In this document: positions 54,171-63,866 of the stretch, piece by piece
Position numbering within the stretch: position 1 is the first letter of the stretch
Layout: each line of letters begins with the position of its first letter
Origin: Gammaproteobacteria bacterium Ga0074134
GTDB lineage: Bacteria; Pseudomonadota; Gammaproteobacteria; Ga0077554; Ga007554
Assembly: GCA_001464965.1 (NCBI GenBank)
Contig: LNEJ01000072.1
Coordinates: 1-64,000, forward strand
Direction: 5' to 3'
Length of the DNA stretch: 64,000 bases
Made by a program: the position numbers and the translations under genes
Notes under the pieces: model-generated
Seen by the model: only the letters and a program-made list of their open reading frames with translations
Told to the model about the DNA's origin: nothing
Databases searched by the model: none

Positions 54171-57100
54171 ATGCTCGATAAACTGATCACCTTTGCATTG
54201 AAGCAAAGGATTTTTGTTCTTGGCGTCGCCGTGGTGATATTGATTGCGGGCGTTCTGGCGGTGCAAAGGCTACCTATTCAGGCCTTTCCGGATGTGCAGG
54301 ACGTGCAGGTATCGATCGTCACGCAAATGCTGGGGCAAGCACCGCCCGAGGTGGAGCGTAGCGTCTCGATGCCCATTGAGCGCGAAATGAATGGTATTCC
54401 CGGCCTTACCCAGGTGCGGTCCGTTTCCATTACCGGACTGTCGGTTGTCACGCTGACGTTTGCCGACAAGACCGATGATTACTTCGCCCGCCAGCAGGTG
54501 CTGGAAAAGCTCGCCAACGTCAACCTGCCGGCCGGTGTTCAACCTGGCCTTGCCCCATTGACTACCGCCGTGGGCGAGGTCTATCGCTATGTCCTCGAAA
54601 CGCCAAAGGATATGCCGATGATCGAGGTGCGGGCGATTCAGGACTGGGTCATCCGCCCAGCTTTGCGTAGTGTGCCGGGAGTGGCTGATGTCGTGAGCTT
54701 CGGCGGCGCCATCAAGGAATATCAAGTGCGCGTCGACCCCTATAAACTGCGTAAGTACAACCTCACCCTGGATCAGTTGTCTAAGGCGCTCGCCAATAAT
54801 AGTATGAATACTGGCGGTGGACTGATACGCCGTGGTGACGAGGCGCTGGTGGTGCGCGGCGTCGGTATTTTTACCAGCCTGGATAGCATCCGCCGTGTAG
54901 TTATCACAAGCATTAACGGTTCGCCGGTGTTTATCGATGACGTGGCCGACGTGGAGATCGGCCCGCGCACGCGCGCAGGTTATGTCGCTTACAATCAGCG
55001 GAACGATGTTGTGGAAGGCATCGTGCAAATGGTCAAGGGCCGCAATCCGGCGCTCGTCATCTCCGCCCTGAAGGACGAAATCAGCAAGCTTAACGCGCAC
55101 AAATTGCCGGCTGGGGTGAAGTTGCACACAATCTATGATCGCACCCAGTTGATCGCGCATACCGTGCACACAGTGACGGAGAATCTTATTGCAGGCGCGC
55201 TGCTGGTGGTTGTCATCCTGATTGTCTTTTTGCGCAACTGGAAGGCGGCGCTGATTGTCGCAAGCGTGATTCCCTTGTCATTGCTGTTCGCCTTTATCGG
55301 CATGGACATAAAAGGGGTTTCGGCCAACCTGATTTCTCTGGGGGCGGTGGACTTCGGTATTATTGTGGATAGCGCCGTGGTACTGGTGGAAGCCTTGATG
55401 GTGCGCTTGGCGCTGGCCCAGGCGGATCAGGCTGAGCACCCCAGTCATGGCACAGTCTCCTGGCGCTGGAATGCCTTGAAGAGCACCACGCTTCAGGTGG
55501 GGAAGCCCGTGCTGTTCGCCAAGGCCATCATCATCTGCGCCTTTCTACCCATCTTCACTTTCGAGCGTGTGGAGGGAAAGATCTTCTCGCCCATGGCCTT
55601 CACTCTGAGTTTTGCTCTGCTCGGCGCGATTCTTCTGACGCTGACGCTGATTCCCGTGTTGCTCAGCTACACCCTCAAGAACAATAGCATGGCGGAACGC
55701 CATAGCGCCTGGATGCACGCTTTGCAGGGATATTATCAACGCCTCCTTGTCCGGGCGCTTCAGTATCGCAAGATTGTCGTGGGCCTTGCCGTTGGGGTTC
55801 TTGCGGTAAGCCTGGTTCTCGCGCCGCGCCTGGGCAGCGAATTTTTGCCCAAACTCGACGAGGGAAATATATGGCTAACTATTACACTGCCGCCCTCCAC
55901 GGCGTTGGATAAAACCAAGGATGTGGAAGGGAAGATAAACAGCATTCTTCGCAGTTATAAAGAAGTGGACAGCGTTATTACCCACGTGGGCCGTCCCGAT
56001 GACGGCACTGACCCCAAGGGTCCCAACAATATGGAGATCATGGCTAATTTGACGCCGCGTGATAACTGGCGTTTTCACAGCAAGGAGGATCTCATCGAAG
56101 ACATGACCAAGCGTATGGAGACCATCCCCGGCATCCATACCAATTTCTCCCAGGTGATTCAGGATAATGTGGAGGAAGCGCTGAGCGGCGTGAAGGGAGA
56201 AATCGCCATCAAGATTTTTGGCCCTGATCTGGAAATACTTGAGGAAAAATCCGAGGAGACCGCTCGCGTGGTGAGCGCTATTCGTGGCGCGACAGACGTT
56301 GCGGCCATCAAGGTGGGGGGGTTAAGCCAGCTTAATATTGAAATCAATCGTGAGCAATTGGCGCGATATGGTCTCAGCGTCAGCGATGCGGCCGGCGCGA
56401 TTCAGACCGCGCTGGCCGGGAGCGCAGCCAACAGCTTCTATGATGGCGAGCGGCGCTTCGATGTTACCTTGCGTCTGGACAAACCCTACCGCGACAACGT
56501 GGAAGCCATCAGTGGCCTGATGGTGAGCGTGCCAGGCAGCGATATCCAGTTGCCGCTCTCCACGCTTGCCGATATCAGCATACGCGAAGGCGCCGCCCGC
56601 ATCAGCCGCGAGGATGGCGGGCGCAACGTGGCTGTAAAGGTTAACCTGCTGGAGCGCGACCAGGGCGGTTTCGTGGCCGAGGCCATGGAGAAGGTGCGCA
56701 AGGAAGTCAAACTGCCCCCAGGTTACGAGATGACATGGGGCGGGCAGTTCGAGAACCAGCAGCGCGCCACGAAACGCCTGGAAATCATCGTGCCAGTCAG
56801 CATCCTGCTTATTTTCATTTTGCTGTTCTGGGCCTTCCAGTCGGTAAAGAATGCACTGCTGGTGCTGCTCATGGTGCCCTTTTCCCTGATTGGCGGACTT
56901 GCGGGGCTGGGCATCACCGGGCTGCATCTATCAGTTTCTGCCGCAGTCGGTTTTATTGCCCTGGCGGGTATTTCTGTGCAAAACGGCGTGATCATGGTGG
57001 AGCAGATCAAGGAGCTTATCCGGGAAGGAAAAGATATGATGACTGCCACAGTGGAAGGCGCCGTGCGCCGTCTGCGCCCGGTGTTGATGACGGCGCTGAT

Positions 57101-57266
57101 GGCGGGCATTGGTCTATTGCCCGCTGCGCTATCCCACGGCATAGGCTCGGAGACCCAGCGTCCCTTTGCCGTGGTGATCGTGGGAGGATTGGTTTCTGCC
57201 ACGCTTTTAACGCTGTTGCTCCTGCCTATCTTGTTTCCCTATTTTAGCGATGAAAAGCAGCCCTGA
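54171..57266 (+). CDS. czcA: Heavy-metal efflux RND transporter (CzcA-like)
   Basis: A 1031-aa inner-membrane proton antiporter. Twelve membrane segments and two periplasmic loops of RND type are evident. The fourth segment has DFGIIVDSAVVLVEAL with Asp394, Asp400 and Glu407, the acidic triad of divalent-cation exporters (CzcA), but with Ser in place of the usual Gly and Ala in place of Asn. The second half has GFIALAGISVQNGVIMVEQI and AVRRLRPVLMTALMAGIGLLP. Substrate (Zn, Co, Cd or Ni) is not decided by sequence. It is 119 bp from czcB and read with it. Confidence 0.93.
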   Translation: MLDKLITFALKQRIFVLGVAVVILIAGVLAVQRLPIQAFPDVQDVQVSIVTQMLGQAPPEVERSVSMPIEREMNGIPGLTQVRSVSITGLSVVTLTFADKTDDYFARQQVLEKLANVNLPAGVQPGLAPLTTAVGEVYRYVLETPKDMPMIEVRAIQDWVIRPALRSVPGVADVVSFGGAIKEYQVRVDPYKLRKYNLTLDQLSKALANNSMNTGGGLIRRGDEALVVRGVGIFTSLDSIRRVVITSINGSPVFIDDVADVEIGPRTRAGYVAYNQRNDVVEGIVQMVKGRNPALVISALKDEISKLNAHKLPAGVKLHTIYDRTQLIAHTVHTVTENLIAGALLVVVILIVFLRNWKAALIVASVIPLSLLFAFIGMDIKGVSANLISLGAVDFGIIVDSAVVLVEALMVRLALAQADQAEHPSHGTVSWRWNALKSTTLQVGKPVLFAKAIIICAFLPIFTFERVEGKIFSPMAFTLSFALLGAILLTLTLIPVLLSYTLKNNSMAERHSAWMHALQGYYQRLLVRALQYRKIVVGLAVGVLAVSLVLAPRLGSEFLPKLDEGNIWLTITLPPSTALDKTKDVEGKINSILRSYKEVDSVITHVGRPDDGTDPKGPNNMEIMANLTPRDNWRFHSKEDLIEDMTKRMETIPGIHTNFSQVIQDNVEEALSGVKGEIAIKIFGPDLEILEEKSEETARVVSAIRGATDVAAIKVGGLSQLNIEINREQLARYGLSVSDAAGAIQTALAGSAANSFYDGERRFDVTLRLDKPYRDNVEAISGLMVSVPGSDIQLPLSTLADISIREGAARISREDGGRNVAVKVNLLERDQGGFVAEAMEKVRKEVKLPPGYEMTWGGQFENQQRATKRLEIIVPVSILLIFILLFWAFQSVKNALLVLLMVPFSLIGGLAGLGITGLHLSVSAAVGFIALAGISVQNGVIMVEQIKELIREGKDMMTATVEGAVRRLRPVLMTALMAGIGLLPAALSHGIGSETQRPFAVVIVGGLVSATLLTLLLLPILFPYFSDEKQP

Positions 57267-57316
57267 TATTGTGGTATATTTCAAAAAAATAGCCGCAGTA
57301 ATTAAGGTATAAACCG

Positions 57317-57826
57317 ATGACCGTTTATTCGGTTGACAAACTCATCGCAGAGGCGCGCCGCCTGTCCGCCGAATATCGCAAGGCGACAGGCAGGCCGCTG
57401 GGTGGCGTGAGCGGCGAAATCGCCGAGCACGATGCCGCGCGTCTGCTGGATCTGGATTTGTGCGATCCGAAACCGGGGGGGTATGATGCCATCGGGTGCG
57501 GCAGACGTGCGGGCAAGCGCATCCAGATCAAAGGCCGTGCTATTTTTGACGAAGGCAAGGCAGGCCAACGCATCGGGCAAATGAAAACCGACCAGGAATG
57601 GGACAGCGTCATGCTGGTGCTGATGGATGAGAATTTCGAGCCTTATGAAATCTACGAGGCGGAGCGTGACGATATCCTGCAAGCCATTGCCGACTCCGAT
57701 GCAAGTAAACGTAACAAGCGTGGCGCAATGTCCGTGGCTAAATTTAAAATCATCAGCCAGTTGGTATGGACGCGTGAAACCGGTGCTGAAGAAGGGGAAG
57801 TTTGGGATAATCAAGCGGCACGCTAA
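57317..57826 (+). CDS. Unknown protein with a PD-(D/E)xK-like motif
   Basis: A 169-aa protein. The segment VSGEIAEHDAARLLDLDLCDPKPGGYDAIGCGRRAGKRIQIKGRAIFD has the E...D...QIKG spacing of PD-(D/E)xK nucleases. The rest is soluble, with a TDQEWDSVMLVLMDENFEPYEIYEA strand region. This suggests a nuclease or a nuclease-like fold, possibly the DUF6998 type, but no family is certain. It is a stand-alone gene between czcA and the helicase. Confidence 0.65.
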   Translation: MTVYSVDKLIAEARRLSAEYRKATGRPLGGVSGEIAEHDAARLLDLDLCDPKPGGYDAIGCGRRAGKRIQIKGRAIFDEGKAGQRIGQMKTDQEWDSVMLVLMDENFEPYEIYEAERDDILQAIADSDASKRNKRGAMSVAKFKIISQLVWTRETGAEEGEVWDNQAAR

Positions 57827-57904
57827 AGTACAGTAACCGGAATTATTTCATCCCTGTTTTTTGAGGCCATATTCTTGCGCTACGCATAAATCAGGAGCTT
57901 CTCA

Positions 57905-59851
57905 ATGCAATCCCCCGCTGAACTCCTTGGCTCTGATGGTCCGCTAGCGAAGCGTATCTCAGGCTTTGCGCCTCGTGCGGCGCAGCAGGAGATGGCGGAG
58001 GCCGTCGCGCAGGCGTTAGACGATCATGGCCTGTTGATCAGCGAGGCCGGCACAGGCACGGGCAAGACATACGCCTATTTGGTGCCCGCGATCCTGTCTG
58101 GCAAGAAGGTCATCATTTCCACTGGCACCAAAAATCTCCAGGACCAGCTCTTTCACCGCGACTTGCCCGTAATCCGCAATGCCTTGGGTGTGCCGTTGCG
58201 TGCCGCGCTGCTCAAAGGCCGCGCCAATTATTTGTGCTTGCATCGCCTGGAGCTGGCTGAGCTGGACGGGCGTGGCCATACGCGCGAGAACCGTGCGATG
58301 TTGCAACGGATCAAAGAGTGGGCGGGGCGTACCCGCAGCGGTGATGTCGCCGAGGTGGTGGATGTTCCGGAGGATTCGCCATTGTGGTTCCAGGTCACCT
58401 CCACAGCGGATAACTGCCTGGGCCAGGAGTGCCCTGTGTATTCGGATTGTCATATCATGAAGGCGCGGCGCGCGGCACAGGAGGCCGATCTGGTGGTGAT
58501 CAATCATCATCTGCTGTTTGCCGACATGGCGCTCAAGGATGAGGGTTTTGGCGAGCTGTTGCCGGGCGCGAACGCATTTATTATTGACGAAGCGCACCAG
58601 CTCCCCGAGGTGGCGTCAAATTTCTTTGGCACCTCATTGAGCAGCCGTCAGATGCTGGAACTGGCGGACGATACCATTACGGAATATATGCGCGAAGCGG
58701 GCGACATGAGCGAATTGCCCGAGGCGGCGGATAAGCTGAAAAAGGCCGCGCTGGATTTGCGCCTGGCGCTGGGCCGCGATGCGTGCCGTACCGCATGGCG
58801 CGAGGTGGCGGCGCTCCCTGAAATAAGCACAGCCATGCAGCAATTGCGCGATGCGTTGACTCTATTGCAAAAACGGCTGGAACCGGCGGCGGTGCGCGGC
58901 AAGGGGCTGGAGAGCTGCCAGCGCCGCACTGGCGAGTTGCTGGCGCGGCTGGATAGTCTTGCTGGCGCGAGCCCGGCGAACCACGTCGTCTGGTTTGAAA
59001 CGTTCACCAAGAGTTTCACCCTCAACAGCACGCCGCTCGATATCGCCGAAATCTTTCGCGCTCGCACGGATGCGCATAAATGCGCCTGGATATTTACCTC
59101 AGCCACGCTGGCGGTGGGTGGCAGCTTCGAACACTTTTCCTCGCGCCTGGGCCTGCACGGCGCCGTGACAAAGTGCTGGGACAGCCCCTTCAATTTCTCA
59201 CGCAATGCCGTGTTCTATGCGCCTCCCGCCATGCCTGATCCCAGCAGCCAGAATTACATCGAGGCAGTGGTGGAGGCCGCCTTGCCGGTACTGGAGGCCA
59301 GCCGTGGACGCGCCTTTCTGCTGTTCACCAGCCACCGCGCCTTGCAAGAGGCGCATGAACGGCTACAGGGCAAAGTAGCCTATCCGCTGCTCGTGCAAGG
59401 CAGCGCCCCGCGTGGCGAACTGGTGGAACGTTTTCGCGCCATGGGTAACGCCATACTGCTCGGCACCAGTAGCTTCTGGGAGGGTGTCGATGTGCGCGGC
59501 CCGGCGCTGTCCTGCGTCATCATCGACAAACTGCCTTTCGCCTCGCCGGGCGATCCCGTCTTGCAAGCCAGGCTTGATGCCCTGCGCGCACAAGGCGGCA
59601 ATCCCTTCATGGATTACCAGTTGCCCCACGCGGTGATCACCCTCAAGCAGGGGGTAGGGCGGTTGATCCGTGACGTAAACGATCGTGGTGTAATGATGCT
59701 ATGCGACCCACGGCTGTTTTCAAAACCGTATGGACGTACCTTTATCAACAGCCTGCCGCCGATGATACGCACGCGCAAACTGGAAAATGTGCAACGTTTT
59801 TTTGAGTTGGAAATACAGAGCGCAGCCCCCATAGCAACAGTAGAAATCTAA
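57905..59851 (+). CDS. yoaA: DinG/YoaA-family ATP-dependent DNA helicase
   Basis: A 648-aa superfamily 2 helicase of the XPD type. Walker A is EAGTGTGKT (47-55); the iron-sulfur cluster cysteines are at NYLCLH and DNCLGQECPVYSDC; the Walker B motif is IIDEAHQLPE; the C-terminal motifs LLGTSSFWEGVDVRGPALSCVIIDKLPF and GVGRLIRDVNDRGVMMLCDPRL are intact. YoaA repairs replication forks. The fold and length fit YoaA rather than DinG (716 aa). Confidence 0.92.
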   Translation: MQSPAELLGSDGPLAKRISGFAPRAAQQEMAEAVAQALDDHGLLISEAGTGTGKTYAYLVPAILSGKKVIISTGTKNLQDQLFHRDLPVIRNALGVPLRAALLKGRANYLCLHRLELAELDGRGHTRENRAMLQRIKEWAGRTRSGDVAEVVDVPEDSPLWFQVTSTADNCLGQECPVYSDCHIMKARRAAQEADLVVINHHLLFADMALKDEGFGELLPGANAFIIDEAHQLPEVASNFFGTSLSSRQMLELADDTITEYMREAGDMSELPEAADKLKKAALDLRLALGRDACRTAWREVAALPEISTAMQQLRDALTLLQKRLEPAAVRGKGLESCQRRTGELLARLDSLAGASPANHVVWFETFTKSFTLNSTPLDIAEIFRARTDAHKCAWIFTSATLAVGGSFEHFSSRLGLHGAVTKCWDSPFNFSRNAVFYAPPAMPDPSSQNYIEAVVEAALPVLEASRGRAFLLFTSHRALQEAHERLQGKVAYPLLVQGSAPRGELVERFRAMGNAILLGTSSFWEGVDVRGPALSCVIIDKLPFASPGDPVLQARLDALRAQGGNPFMDYQLPHAVITLKQGVGRLIRDVNDRGVMMLCDPRLFSKPYGRTFINSLPPMIRTRKLENVQRFFELEIQSAAPIATVEI

Positions 59852-59887
59852 CTCGTCATATCCATCCACGAAAAAGGAGAAAGCATC

Positions 59888-60286
59888 ATGCTGCAATCAC
59901 ACACCTATGGTTTTGGCAGGATCGTCAACGTGAGCGTGGAGGAGGCCGAGGCGCGTGTCACCGAAACCCTCAAGAGCAAGGGCTTCGGCATACTCACGCG
60001 CATCGATGTGGCCGCTACGCTCAAGCAAAAACTCGGCGCGGACATGCCGCCTTATGTGATTCTGGGGGCCTGCAACCCGCCGCTTGCTCATCAAGCCATC
60101 AGTGCGGAACCTGAAATCGGCCTGTTCTTGCCCTGTAACGTGATTGTTTATCAGGATGCCCAAGGGCAGGTGCACGTTTCGGCCATGGATCCGCAGCCGA
60201 TGGTCGACATGATCAAAAATCCCCAGCTTGATTCCGTTGCAACGCAAGCGCGCCCCTTGTTGCAAGAGGCGTTGGAAGCAGTTTAA
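59888..60286 (+). CDS. DUF302 protein
   Basis: A 132-aa protein with the DUF302 pattern: SVEEAEARVTETLKSKGFGILTRIDVAATLKQKLG and YVILGACNPPLAHQAISAEPEIGLFLPCNVIVYQ. The family is widespread in sulfur-oxidising and other bacteria; the function is not established. It is 36 bp downstream of the helicase. Confidence 0.92.
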   Translation: MLQSHTYGFGRIVNVSVEEAEARVTETLKSKGFGILTRIDVAATLKQKLGADMPPYVILGACNPPLAHQAISAEPEIGLFLPCNVIVYQDAQGQVHVSAMDPQPMVDMIKNPQLDSVATQARPLLQEALEAV

Positions 60287-60313
60287 CAGCAACGTGCTGC
60301 AAGGACGGCGAAG

Positions 60314-61996
60314 ATGGACTCACCGAAGTTGGCCCCAGGGCATCTTCCCGTCCGTGACCTGCGGCGGCTGGCCCGTATCCTCCATGTGATGGTGGAGAAA
60401 GGCTGGGGCCATTATGTGGAGCGCCTGCGCCTGAAAGGCTATCTGCCCAAGGGTGCGGTGGAGCAGATATCTCCCATATTGAACGATGCCCAGCGTTTCC
60501 GTCTGATGCTGGAGGAGCTCGGTACCACGTTTATCAAGTTCGGGCAGATGCTCAGCGTGCGGCGCGATCTGCTGCCGGATGAGGTGCTCCGTGAATTGCA
60601 AAAACTGCAAGACACCGTGCCACAATTTCCCGCGGAGCAGGCGCGGCGGATTATAGAGGAAGATCTGCGGCAACCCGTGGCCCAGCTTTTCGCATCGTTT
60701 GATGATGAGCCGCTTGCCGCCGCCTCCATCGCCCAGGTACACACCGCAACGTTGCCCGATGGCGCAGCGGTCATCGTCAAGGTGCAACGTCCCGATATCG
60801 AACAGGCCATCCAGGCGGATCTGGAAATCCTCTTCTTCATTGCCAGGTTGCTGCACAAGCACGTTGCTGAAAGCCAACGTTATGATCCCGTCGGTCTGGT
60901 GGAGGAATTCTCGGAAACCATCCTGCTCGAAATGGACTTCCGCCGCGAGGGCCACAATGTGGAGCGCTTCCGTGACAACTTCAAGGATGCGAGTTCGGTT
61001 ATCGTTCCAGAGGTATTTTGGGATCTGTCCAATAAGCGGGTACTGACTATGGCGCGGAGCATCGGGCGCAAGATCAGCGCGGAATATCCGTCAGAACCTG
61101 TGGCACGCCAGCGCTTGGCCGAACTGCTTGTGCATGTTTATCTCGTTCAGTTTTTTGAGCATGGTTTTTTTCATGGCGACCCCCATCCAGGCAATCTGTT
61201 TATCATGGAAGATGGGCGTCTGTGTTTTCACGACTTTGGCATCGTGGGTCACCTCACTAAACGGGACCGGAGCAATCTTGCGCAACTCTTTCTCGCCCTC
61301 GTTGCACGTGATGCGGAGTGGATGGCAGATATCTATCTGGATATGGGCGGCGGGGCGTCCGACGTGGACCGCGCCGCTTTTGCCAGGGATCTGGGCATAT
61401 CCCTTGATGAGTATTATGCCGTGGCTGCGCAAGAGGCTTCCTTCTCCGAAGCCCTGTATCAGTTTATCCGGTTGATGGGCCGTCATCATATTCAAGTGCT
61501 CAGAGAGTTGTTGCTGGTCACAAAGGCGTTGATGACCATGGAGTCGGTGGTGCGCGCTCTCGATCCTCGCTTTGACATGATCGCCGCCTTGCAGGCCTAT
61601 GCGCCGCGCATGATAGGCAAGCAATTACTGCCGGATTTGAATCGGACGGAGATTCTGGGGAAAAGCTATCGCACCCTAAGCGCAGTACGCATGGCAGTGT
61701 CCGGGTTCCCCCGCACACTCGCCAGGACTGTTCAGCAATTACAGCGGGGCGATTTGGCGCTCAAACTCCGCCATGAACAGCTGGAAGGACTGGAGCAGCA
61801 TTTGGACCGTGCCAGCAATCGCCTGAGTCTGAGCATGATCATTGCCTCCATTGTGGTGGGGTCGTCGATAGTGATGAGCACAGACGTCGGCCCACATTAT
61901 GGGGATGTCCCCTTATTGGGCCTGTTCGGATACCTGGTGGCAAGTTTTCTCGGCTTATGGTGGGTGGTGGCGATGCTGCGTTCAGGGAAATTCTGA
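60314..61996 (+). CDS. UbiB/AarF (ABC1) family protein
   Basis: A 560-aa protein of the UbiB/ADCK family, with the KxGQ motif TTFIKFGQMLSVRRDLLP, AAASIAQVHTATLPDGAAVIVKVQRP, GFFHGDPHPGNLFIMEDG and FHDFGIVG. Two C-terminal membrane segments are present. UbiB supports ubiquinone synthesis; paralogues of the family outside ubi operons are frequent, and this one is not near other ubi genes. Confidence 0.9.
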   Translation: MDSPKLAPGHLPVRDLRRLARILHVMVEKGWGHYVERLRLKGYLPKGAVEQISPILNDAQRFRLMLEELGTTFIKFGQMLSVRRDLLPDEVLRELQKLQDTVPQFPAEQARRIIEEDLRQPVAQLFASFDDEPLAAASIAQVHTATLPDGAAVIVKVQRPDIEQAIQADLEILFFIARLLHKHVAESQRYDPVGLVEEFSETILLEMDFRREGHNVERFRDNFKDASSVIVPEVFWDLSNKRVLTMARSIGRKISAEYPSEPVARQRLAELLVHVYLVQFFEHGFFHGDPHPGNLFIMEDGRLCFHDFGIVGHLTKRDRSNLAQLFLALVARDAEWMADIYLDMGGGASDVDRAAFARDLGISLDEYYAVAAQEASFSEALYQFIRLMGRHHIQVLRELLLVTKALMTMESVVRALDPRFDMIAALQAYAPRMIGKQLLPDLNRTEILGKSYRTLSAVRMAVSGFPRTLARTVQQLQRGDLALKLRHEQLEGLEQHLDRASNRLSLSMIIASIVVGSSIVMSTDVGPHYGDVPLLGLFGYLVASFLGLWWVVAMLRSGKF

Positions 61997-62041
61997 TCTG
62001 CCGCCAGTGGTGTGACTGTTTTACGCTAGGGTTTGGCGCAT

Positions 62042-63184
62042 ATGCTGTGGCTGGCCGTTAAAACACTCTTTCACGAGAAGGTGAGGCTGATCATAACCTT
62101 GATTGGGATCACTATCTCCACTGTGCTGACCCTCATGGAGGTAAGCATTTATCTAGGGGTGATGGGCGATGCCACCGCCGTTATCCGCAATACCGATGCT
62201 GACATTTGGATTGCCTCAAAGAACATCCAGTCCTTTGATTTTGCCCTGCCGTTTCCCGAGCACAGAATCAATCAGGTGCGCGCGCTCCCCGATGTTTTGT
62301 GGGCGCAAAAGCTCTTTCTCTCCTGGGGTTTTCTGAAATTGGCCAACGGCGGGCGCGAGCAGGCCCAAATCATAGCGTATAACCCGGACAATGGTATTGG
62401 GGCACCGTGGGCCATGCTGGAGGGGAGTGCGTCCGACGTCAAAGGCGGGCGCTACATCATCATGGATAAAACGTCGGAGCAACGCCTTGGCAAGCTGAAC
62501 AGTGGAACGCTGTGGGAAATGACCGTTGGTAAAGATCAATATTCGTTTAAATTGGTAGGCCTCTCGCAGGGTATCAAGAGCTTCACCACAGTCCCGCTCG
62601 TCTTTATGTCATACAACCAATTCAAAACTCTTGCGCAGGAAATTGGCTGGGGAGATCAGACGTCTTTCATCGTCGCCAAACTCAGCGATCCAGCCAAGGC
62701 AGACGCGGTAGTGAAGGCGTTGAGGGCAACACTGCGGGACAACGATATTTTTACAAGGGATGAGTTTATCCACAAAACGGTGATGTACTGGACGGTACAG
62801 ACCGGAATGGGAATGGCATTTTTTCTTACCGCGATACTCGCCGTCCTGATCGGCGGCGCCATAGTCGGGCAGGCGATTTTCGCCAGTACCATGGAGCATT
62901 TGCGGGAATATGGTACGTTGAAAGCCCTGGGCGCGAAGAACAGTGAGATTTACTTCGTCATCATAAGCCAGGCGGCGATCAGCGCCGCCATTGGTTATGC
63001 AATCGGTGTGATCGTCATCCTTCTGACGAGGGGCGGCATGGAGCAATCGGGGGTTTCCATATACCTGAGTCCGATCTTGTTTATCACAGTATTTTTTATC
63101 ATCTTGCTGGTTTGCCTGCTATCCGCTTATTTCTCAGTGAGAAAAGTGCGGATGCTCGATCCGGTGACAGTCTTCAAAGGTTGA
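62042..63184 (+). CDS. ABC transporter permease (FtsX/DevC type)
   Basis: A 380-aa protein with an N-terminal membrane segment, a large periplasmic domain (about 45-245) and three C-terminal membrane segments, as in MacB- and DevC-type permeases. The domain TMEHLREYGTLKALGAKNSEIYFVIISQAAISA is the FtsX hallmark. ATG at 62042 fits better than TTG at 62033. The downstream ATPase and membrane-fusion genes suggest a DevBCA-like exporter. Confidence 0.88.
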   Translation: MLWLAVKTLFHEKVRLIITLIGITISTVLTLMEVSIYLGVMGDATAVIRNTDADIWIASKNIQSFDFALPFPEHRINQVRALPDVLWAQKLFLSWGFLKLANGGREQAQIIAYNPDNGIGAPWAMLEGSASDVKGGRYIIMDKTSEQRLGKLNSGTLWEMTVGKDQYSFKLVGLSQGIKSFTTVPLVFMSYNQFKTLAQEIGWGDQTSFIVAKLSDPAKADAVVKALRATLRDNDIFTRDEFIHKTVMYWTVQTGMGMAFFLTAILAVLIGGAIVGQAIFASTMEHLREYGTLKALGAKNSEIYFVIISQAAISAAIGYAIGVIVILLTRGGMEQSGVSIYLSPILFITVFFIILLVCLLSAYFSVRKVRMLDPVTVFKG

Positions 63185-63191
63185 TGATGCC

Positions 63192-63866
63192 ATGAGTCCA
63201 GCCCTGGAGGTGAAAGAGGTCAGCAAGATATACGGAAAGGGTGAAAATAAAGTTGCCGCCGTGGATTCCGTGAGTCTTGCACTCAATCAGCGTGAGGTTC
63301 TGCTGATTATGGGGCCGTCAGGCTCAGGCAAGACCACACTGCTTTCAATGATGGGGTGTATTTTACGGCCTACGAGCGGCGAGGTGTTGATCGCAGGAAA
63401 GCTGGTCAGCATGCTAAGCGAAGACAAGCTTCCCGATATCAGGAAACATTATTTAGGATTCGTCTTTCAGTCCTTCAATCTGTTCCCATCCCTTACGGCA
63501 GTGGAAAATGTGGAATTGGTGTTAAGGCTCAAGGGATGTAATAAAGAAAATTTAAAGGCGCAGGCGATGGGGCTGTTGGATAGGGTCGGTCTTGTGAAAA
63601 GGGCCCACCTCTATCCCATGGATTTGAGTGGTGGCGAAAAACAGCGCACTGCCTTTGCCCGCGCTCTCGCGGGAGATCCTCCTCTCATTCTCGCCGATGA
63701 GCCCACCGCCAATCTCGACTCCAAAACCGGAAGAGATGTGCTTATGTTGTTGAGGGCGCTCGCCGAGGAATCGGCCAAGGCGATAGCTATCGTCAGCCAT
63801 GACCCCAAGGCCGAAGAGCTGGCTCATCGCGTGGTCTTTCTGGAAGATGGAAGGTTGAAGGCATGA
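63192..63866 (+). CDS. ABC transporter ATPase (LolD/MacB type)
   Basis: A 224-aa ATPase: Walker A GPSGSGKT, Q-loop FQSFNLFPSLTAVENV, signature LSGGEKQR, Walker B LILADEPTANLD and switch His in IVSHDPKA are present. It starts 8 bp after the permease stop and partners it. Confidence 0.94.
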   Translation: MSPALEVKEVSKIYGKGENKVAAVDSVSLALNQREVLLIMGPSGSGKTTLLSMMGCILRPTSGEVLIAGKLVSMLSEDKLPDIRKHYLGFVFQSFNLFPSLTAVENVELVLRLKGCNKENLKAQAMGLLDRVGLVKRAHLYPMDLSGGEKQRTAFARALAGDPPLILADEPTANLDSKTGRDVLMLLRALAEESAKAIAIVSHDPKAEELAHRVVFLEDGRLKA

